From Candidatus Aminicenantota bacterium (GTDB lineage: Bacteria > Acidobacteriota > Aminicenantia > Aminicenantales > Aminicenantaceae), in NCBI GenBank assembly GCA_030607635.1, contig JAUWJP010000044.1, positions 1 through 9,511 on the forward strand: a stretch of DNA of 9,511 nucleotides. The letters are read 5' to 3'. Below are positions 5,614 through 9,511 of this stretch, piece by piece; position 1 is the first letter of the stretch, and each line of letters opens with the position of its first letter. The translations under genes and the position numbers were made by a program. The notes beneath the pieces were generated by a model. That model was given only the letters and a program-made list of their open reading frames with translations, was not told the DNA's origin and ran no database searches.

Positions 5614-6391
5614 TCCAGACCGCCTCCTTGATCAATCTCTGAACTTCGCCCTGACCTAAAGACTCCTCCTCTAAAGACCAGAAGATAAAAAATTCTCGGT
5701 TTCCTTTCTGGCCTCGATGAGAGGATTTGATTAAATCTCTCAGGGCGAATCCAATTTTATGCGCTTCTTCGATGATCCTGTCTAGGACATCTTCATGCAA
5801 AGCCGGGTTCCTGACTACTCCTTTCTTTCCCACTTGACCTTTTTCTACCTCAAATTGAGGTTTGATAAGAGAAAGGAGCCTGCCGCCGCCCAGGAATTCT
5901 TTCACAGCAGGCAAGACTTTAAGCACAGAAATAAAGGATAAGTCTGTGGTGACGATATCCAGGGCATCTCCGAAATCATCTTTTTTTAAATAGCGAGCAT
6001 TTTTCTGTATACAAATAACCCGCGAATCCTCTCTTAAGCGCCAGTCTATCTGGCGTATATCCACATCCACGGCATAAATCCTTTTTGCCCCTTTCTGGAG
6101 CAGGCAATCAATAAAGCCTCCTGTGGAGGCTCCTAAATCTGCTGCAACCTTCCCTTGGATGGGTATTTGAAATGCCTCCAGTGCTTCTTTAAGTTTTAGC
6201 CCCCCGCGGCTTACATAGGGCATTTTCTCTTTAATCGAAATTTCCTGGTCTGCGCCTATCATCTGACCCGGTTTTTCGATCCTCTGCCCTTCTGAAAAAA
6301 CTAATCCTGCCATGATCAAAGCCTGAGCCTTCTGGGAGCTTTCAGCCAAACCGCGGCCTGCAACAATCTTATCTGCTCTTTCCTTTTTCAT
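5600..6391 (-). CDS. tlyA: TlyA-family S4-domain rRNA 2'-O-methyltransferase
   Basis: A 263-residue protein with an N-terminal S4 RNA-binding domain (about 1-60: ERADKIVAGRGLAESSQKAQALIMAG) joined to an FtsJ/RrmJ-like methyltransferase. Visible motifs are YVSRGGLKL, the SAM-binding AADLGASTGGF, AVDVD, TTDLSFIS (catalytic Asp), LIKPQFEV (catalytic Lys) and GNREFF (Glu). Characterised TlyA proteins methylate ribose 2'-OH of cytidines in 16S and/or 23S rRNA and affect capreomycin sensitivity; some homologues are annotated as hemolysins. The frame extends to a TTG at 6412, but the ATG at 6391 is preferred: the family normally begins with MKKER-type sequence, and the purine-rich GAGGAGAGG (6410-6402) is 10 nt upstream of it. 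Immediately upstream a small hairpin could cover that ribosome site. It overlaps nadK by 14 nt, so the two are probably co-translated. Confidence 0.95.
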   Translation of the reverse strand: MKKERADKIVAGRGLAESSQKAQALIMAGLVFSEGQRIEKPGQMIGADQEISIKEKMPYVSRGGLKLKEALEAFQIPIQGKVAADLGASTGGFIDCLLQKGAKRIYAVDVDIRQIDWRLREDSRVICIQKNARYLKKDDFGDALDIVTTDLSFISVLKVLPAVKEFLGGGRLLSLIKPQFEVEKGQVGKKGVVRNPALHEDVLDRIIEEAHKIGFALRDLIKSSHRGQKGNREFFIFWSLEEESLGQGEVQRLIKEAVWNEKN

Positions 6392-6505
6392 CAAGAAAAA
6401 ACCTCTCCTCAAAAGAGGATAGTCTCTCTATCTTGTTCTTGAGGACTTGAAAGTTGAAAGGGGTGCAGTCTCCATTTTTTTAACCATTTTTATAAAAAAC
6501 AAACG
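6392..6505. other. tlyA upstream gap with a degenerate GGGG repeat
   Basis: Between the dxs repeat element and tlyA, bases 6458-6480 hold a worn copy of the GGGG...CC(A)TTTTT repeat (AAAGGGGTGCAGTCTCCATT). I find no clear promoter with both boxes here, so tlyA-nadK may be read through from dxs, or may use a weak promoter I cannot call. Confidence 0.4.
6402..6419 (-). promoter_or_regulatory. tlyA ribosome binding site inside a small hairpin
   Basis: The minus strand reads TCCTC-TTTT-GAGGA (6419-6406), a 5-bp stem with a four-base loop whose 3' arm is the start of the GAGGAGAGG Shine-Dalgarno (6410-6402). The site supports the ATG at 6391 as the tlyA start. If the hairpin forms it would reduce initiation, but the stem is short and may be chance. 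Confidence 0.4.
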
Positions 6506-6557
6506 GTGGGCTTGATGAATCAAGCCCCTACAAAGAATCAACCCCTACAAAGAATCA
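6506..6557. repeat. GGGCTTGAT/ATCAAGCCC palindrome with duplicated tail
   Basis: A near-perfect palindrome (GGGCTTGAT, GA, ATCAAGCCC; 6508-6527) is followed by CCCTACAAAGAATCA twice in direct repeat (6526-6540 and 6543-6557). The last three bases of the second copy are the dxs stop codon (TGA on the minus strand). A diverged copy of the palindrome lies at 1869-1896. It is a dispersed non-coding repeat that abuts, and contributes to, the end of dxs. Confidence 0.7.
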
Positions 6558-8429
6558 GGCTCCTGCATAAAATTCTTTTATTTGTTTGAAGAGACCTTCC
6601 TCATCCAGAAGGTATTTCTTTTTTACCTGATCAACCTTGCCCAGTGCGTAGATCTCCAGAGGGAGCCCTATGATCTTGAATCTGATATCGAACCTCTTCT
6701 CCCTGTCTAAGAGCTCTCTAACAGCACTTCCAAACCCGCCGGCTGTAACACCTTCCTCTGCGGTAATAATCACTCTTCCCTTTTTAGCGAAACGAAGGAT
6801 CGCCTCCTCATCAAGAGGCTTAGCGAACCTGGCATTCACAACAGCCAGGCTTATCCCTTCCTGCTCCAGCCTCCGAGCTGCCTCCAGAGCAGGGTAAACC
6901 ATGCTGCCATAGGCTATTAGTAAATCCTCCCCGTCCTTAAGAACCTCACTCTTGCCAAGGGGAATCTCCTTGAAATCTTCATCTAATGGAACACCCAGCG
7001 CTTTTCCTTTGGGATAACGGACAGCCGCAGGATGAGAATAAGAAAGAGCGGATTTTATCATGTGCTGCAATTCATTCTCGTCCTTGGGCGCCATAACGAT
7101 CATGTTGGGTAAATGTCTCAAGTAGATGATATCATTAATACCCTGATGGGTAGGACCATCATCGGGCACAATACCTGCTCTATCAAGGACAAACAAGATA
7201 GGGATATCCATCAAACAAACATCGTGGTAAAGCTGGTCATAAGCCCTTTGAAGGAAAGTGGAGTAGATAGCCACCACCGGCTTCAGGCCGCTGAGGGCTA
7301 AACCCGAGGCAAAATCAACAGCATGCTGCTCGGCAATACCGACGTCAAAAAATCGCTCAGGAAAACGATCGGCAAAAGGCCTTAAGCCTGTTCCATCGGG
7401 CATAGCAGCCGTAATGGCCACAATTTTCTCATCTTCTTTGGCTATTTTCACCGCAGTCTGTCCAAAAACAGAAGAAAAGCTTGGTCTCTTATCCTTGTTT
7501 AAAGTTTCTCCTGTCTGGATATCAAAAGGGCTTGCGCTGTGGAAGCCTTCTGGATTGGATATCGCTGGAGAATACCCTTTTCCTTTCTGAGTGACACAAT
7601 GAATGAGCACAGGCCCGTCATAATCTTTAGCATTTTCAAAAACCTCGATTAAAGATCTAAGGTTGTGCCCCTGGACTGGACCGATGTACCTCACCCCCAG
7701 TTCTTCAAAAACCAAGCCAGGGAAAACCATCTTTTTGATTGCTTCTTCCACTGCCCCGCCTACCTTAACCATAGGCTTGCCCACGGCAGGGATAATTCCC
7801 ACGATAGATTTCACAAGGTCTTTTATTTTCAGGTAATGCTGCCCGGAAACAATGTAGGAGAGATGCTTGGACAGGGCTCCCACATTATGAGCAATGGACA
7901 TTTCATTATAATTTAGAACGATAATTAACTTTTTTCTTAGATGCCCGATCTGGTTTAAGGCCTCCCAGGCTACACCCCCTGTAAAACTCCCATCTCCCAC
8001 AACCGCCACAACATTATGGTTTTCTTTCTTTTTGTCCCGGGCAACAGACATTCCCAGTGCGGCAGAAAGGGCGGTTGAGGCATGGCCTGTATCGTAAACA
8101 TCGTATTCGCTTTCACTCCGGGATGGAAATCCGCACAGACCCTGATACTGACGAAGAGTCCAGAACTTCTCTTTTCTCCCGGTTAAAATCTTATGGGGAT
8201 AGCATTGATGGCCCACGTCCCAGATGATCTTATCTCGAGGAGTGTCAAAGACATAATGGAGAGCAAGAGTTAGCTCGACCACACCCAAGTTTGATGAAAG
8301 GTGCCCTCCGTGCTTGGAGACAACATCAAGGATTAGACCTCTAATCTCTTTTGCGATTTTGGAGAGATCTTTAACAGGGAGCTTTTTTAAATCGTGCGGG
8401 CTTTCTATCCCATCAAGAATTCTGCTCAT
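6555..8429 (-). CDS. dxs: 1-deoxy-D-xylulose-5-phosphate synthase
   Basis: A 624-residue thiamine-diphosphate transketolase-like enzyme that condenses pyruvate and glyceraldehyde 3-phosphate to DXP. This is the first step of the MEP isoprenoid pathway, and DXP also feeds thiamine and pyridoxal phosphate synthesis. Seen in order: HLSSNLGVVELT (His43), DVGHQCYPHK (His74), the ThDP/Mg motif GDGSFTGG (145-152) with N175 in LNYNEMSI, IAEQHAV (catalytic Glu) and DRAGIVPDDGPTHQG. The family usually has LNDNEMS; the Asp is Tyr174 here, while the neighbouring metal-ligand residues are kept. The frame opens at GTG 8435, but ATG 8429 is preferred because AAGGAG (8440-8435) is 5 nt upstream of it and would overlap the GTG. 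That site lies within ispA, which overlaps by 17 nt. The stop codon falls inside a dispersed repeat. It is paired with ispA, which uses the pathway's end products. Confidence 0.97.
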   Translation of the reverse strand: MSRILDGIESPHDLKKLPVKDLSKIAKEIRGLILDVVSKHGGHLSSNLGVVELTLALHYVFDTPRDKIIWDVGHQCYPHKILTGRKEKFWTLRQYQGLCGFPSRSESEYDVYDTGHASTALSAALGMSVARDKKKENHNVVAVVGDGSFTGGVAWEALNQIGHLRKKLIIVLNYNEMSIAHNVGALSKHLSYIVSGQHYLKIKDLVKSIVGIIPAVGKPMVKVGGAVEEAIKKMVFPGLVFEELGVRYIGPVQGHNLRSLIEVFENAKDYDGPVLIHCVTQKGKGYSPAISNPEGFHSASPFDIQTGETLNKDKRPSFSSVFGQTAVKIAKEDEKIVAITAAMPDGTGLRPFADRFPERFFDVGIAEQHAVDFASGLALSGLKPVVAIYSTFLQRAYDQLYHDVCLMDIPILFVLDRAGIVPDDGPTHQGINDIIYLRHLPNMIVMAPKDENELQHMIKSALSYSHPAAVRYPKGKALGVPLDEDFKEIPLGKSEVLKDGEDLLIAYGSMVYPALEAARRLEQEGISLAVVNARFAKPLDEEAILRFAKKGRVIITAEEGVTAGGFGSAVRELLDREKRFDIRFKIIGLPLEIYALGKVDQVKKKYLLDEEGLFKQIKEFYAGA

Positions 8430-9291
8430 TTTCACTCCTTTTCTCGAGCTCTAAAAGTTTTGCAGCTAGGTAGTAAAGTTCCTCCGATTCCAAAGAAGCT
8501 TCATCCAGTGCGTTTTTTGCAGCCTCGACAAAGTCTTTCAGCCTGCGTTCTGAGCCTTTAAGCCCGAATAGAGAAACATAGTTGGGTCGGGGAAGGCGGC
8601 CTTTTTGCGTATCTTTGGCTGAGTCGAGAATATCATCCCTGACTTGGAAAGCAAGGCCTACATTCCTCCCGTATTTGATAACGGCTTCAAGCTCCGAATC
8701 TCCTGCCTCACCCAGAATCGCACCCGTTTTGACTGAAGCGATAATTAACGAGCCTGTTTTTTTAAGGATGAGCTCATGAAAGATTTCTTCTGTCAACGCG
8801 TCTTGAGAAAGCGTTATGTCCATAAGCTGTCCCCCGACCATTCCTCTTACGCCCGCAAACTGGCTAATTTCCTTGATGATCTGTCCTCTTTTAATCTGGA
8901 GATTATTTCTCAGAGGAGCTTGAGCTGCGATTTCAAAAGCCATGGTCAGAAGGCTATCACCAGCCAGGAGTGCAATATCCTCGCCGTAGGCTTTATGGCA
9001 GGAAGGCTTGCCCCGGCGAAAATCATCATTGTCCATCGAAGGCAGATCATCGTGGACAAGCGAATAATTATGGATTAACTCCAGGGCGCAGGCAAAGGGC
9101 AGGACCAAGTCAGAGGAGGCTCCGAAACACTCCCCTGAAGAGAGAGCGAGCATAGGTCTAAATCTCTTCCCTCCAGAGAAAACAGCATGTCTCATCGCCT
9201 GGAAAAGGAGGGAGTTTTCCTGAGAAAGAATGCTTTCCAGCTCACGCTCTACGGCCTTCTTTTTTAATTTAAGCCTCTCTTCGACTTTCAT
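8413..9291 (-). CDS. ispA: short-chain (2E,6E)-polyprenyl diphosphate synthase, probably farnesyl diphosphate synthase
   Basis: A 292-residue all-helical trans-prenyltransferase that adds isopentenyl diphosphate to DMAPP/GPP. The first aspartate-rich motif is DDLPSMD (81-87) with the two-residue insertion of bacterial enzymes, followed by NDDFRRGKPSCHK; the second is the DDILD in FQVRDDILD. GGKRFRP (40-46) is the IPP-binding loop. Tyr76, five residues before the first Asp, matches the aromatic chain-length stop of bacterial FPP synthases, so C15 is the expected main product, although some close relatives make GGPP. The start is the ATG at 9291; a purine-rich AAAGGA is only two bases upstream, so initiation may be weak. 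It overlaps dxs by 17 nt and supplies that gene's ribosome site. Products serve undecaprenyl phosphate, quinone and other isoprenoid synthesis. In many bacteria xseB sits directly upstream; here 184 bp containing repeats separates it from the preceding frame. Confidence 0.95.
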   Translation of the reverse strand: MKVEERLKLKKKAVERELESILSQENSLLFQAMRHAVFSGGKRFRPMLALSSGECFGASSDLVLPFACALELIHNYSLVHDDLPSMDNDDFRRGKPSCHKAYGEDIALLAGDSLLTMAFEIAAQAPLRNNLQIKRGQIIKEISQFAGVRGMVGGQLMDITLSQDALTEEIFHELILKKTGSLIIASVKTGAILGEAGDSELEAVIKYGRNVGLAFQVRDDILDSAKDTQKGRLPRPNYVSLFGLKGSERRLKDFVEAAKNALDEASLESEELYYLAAKLLELEKRSENEQNS

Positions 9292-9363
9292 TGTCCTTTA
9301 GCCCTCATCCCAAAGTTAGCGATAACATATCATTGCAGGCAACCGAAGGAAGCGCGGCAATCC

Positions 9364-9438
9364 GTCACTGCGAGTGAAACGAAGCAATCTTATAAAGAAA
9401 GGTTGAGATTGCAGTGTCACTTCTCTCGTCGCAATGAC
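9364..9438. repeat. palindromic GCAATCT element, copy 2
   Basis: The left arm (9364-9390) begins GTCACTGCGAGTGAAACG and ends AAGCAATCT. The right arm (9405-9438) starts AGATTGC one base in and ends TCGCAATGAC. The arms are inverted and more diverged than in the copy at 965-1051, but the same two blocks, GTCAYTGCGA and GCAATCT, define both. It lies in the ispA upstream region and could fold in the leader of an ispA transcript. Confidence 0.65.
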
Positions 9439-9441
9439 ATT

Positions 9442-9466
9442 AAAAACGGGGCCTGTCCCCATTTTT
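9442..9466. repeat. GGGGCCTGTCCCC palindrome upstream of ispA
   Basis: AAAAACGGGGCCTGTCCCCATTTTT is an imperfect palindrome with A and T flanks, here reported by its core GGGGCCTGTCCCC (9448-9460). It lies 9 bp beyond the stop of the right-edge frame. On the minus strand it would form a GC stem followed by a T-run, so it may terminate transcription from that upstream gene before ispA. It belongs to the same motif family as 470-573 and 1963-1985. Confidence 0.5.
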
Positions 9467-9475
9467 TACCCTTTT

Positions 9476-9511
9476 TTAAAAGGGAAGGTCTTCATCCTTT
9501 TCTGGCTCGGG
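9476..9511 (-). CDS. C-terminal tail of an unidentified protein ending in an acidic -DEDLPF (possibly XseB)
   Basis: The minus strand from the right edge reads eleven codons, PEPEKDEDLPF, then TAA at 9478-9476. An acidic tail ending in a hydrophobic Pro-Phe resembles the partner-binding tip of single-stranded DNA-binding protein (DDDIPF-like). Gene order instead predicts xseB, the exonuclease VII small subunit, upstream of ispA. Eleven residues cannot decide. A second phase is also open across the edge (stop about 12 nt further on), so even the frame is provisional. Confidence 0.4.
   Translation of the reverse strand, partial: PEPEKDEDLPF

Noticed and set aside
6412..6412. TTG at 6412 as the tlyA start
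   Set aside because: It would place the ribosome site inside the coding frame and add seven residues absent from typical family N-termini; ATG 6391 fits better.
8435..8435. GTG at 8435 as the dxs start
   Set aside because: The AAGGAG ribosome site would overlap the GTG itself, whereas ATG 8429 is 5 nt downstream and matches the family N-terminus MSRILD.
9292..9475. Promoter for ispA-dxs in the gap upstream of ispA
   Set aside because: Only weak TATGTT and TTCCTT-like boxes were found; not good enough to call.

Overview
The window looks like a chromosomal segment of an uncultivated, moderately AT-rich bacterium. It has bacterial Shine-Dalgarno sites, TTGACA-17-TATAAT-type promoters, the common bacterial gene order (xseB)-ispA-dxs-tlyA-nadK, and small palindromic repeats in nearly every non-coding gap. 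The repeat style resembles environmental lineages such as Omnitrophota or Aerophobota, but that is only a hunch; no marker gene here fixes the phylum.

Region 1 (1-1855, plus strand) is accessory DNA. It starts with the 3' end of a DUF433-type antitoxin overlapping a DUF5615 PIN-like toxin gene. A gap of about 690 bp follows, holding a 104-bp inverted-repeat element, three 33-bp-spaced repeats that look like a transposon end, and a second palindromic element. A Phd/YefM-VapC toxin-antitoxin operon comes next, with a near-consensus promoter.

Region 2 (1856-1997) is a convergent junction with a perfect 11-bp-arm palindrome that probably terminates transcription from both sides.

Region 3 (1998-9511, minus strand) is a housekeeping run. 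Transcription goes from the right edge leftward: the tail of an unidentified protein (possibly XseB), ispA and dxs (isoprenoid precursors; 17-nt overlap), tlyA and nadK (rRNA 2'-O-methylation and NADP supply; 14-nt overlap), then glgA, trxA and trxB (glycogen synthase-like protein, thioredoxin, thioredoxin reductase; 1-nt gap and ATGA overlap). glgA seems to have its own strong promoter placed so that its mRNA would be leaderless. TrxB uses NADPH, whose precursor NADP is made by NadK, to reduce TrxA; these are biochemical links, and co-regulation is not demonstrated.

Main oddities: trxB is split by a one-base frameshift in a four-base homopolymer; GlgA departs from its family at four otherwise conserved active-site motifs while keeping others; three families of short dispersed palindromes occupy the gaps, one of which supplies the dxs stop codon. 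I found no tRNA, rRNA, CRISPR array, riboswitch or complete mobile element, and no clear new multi-gene system.
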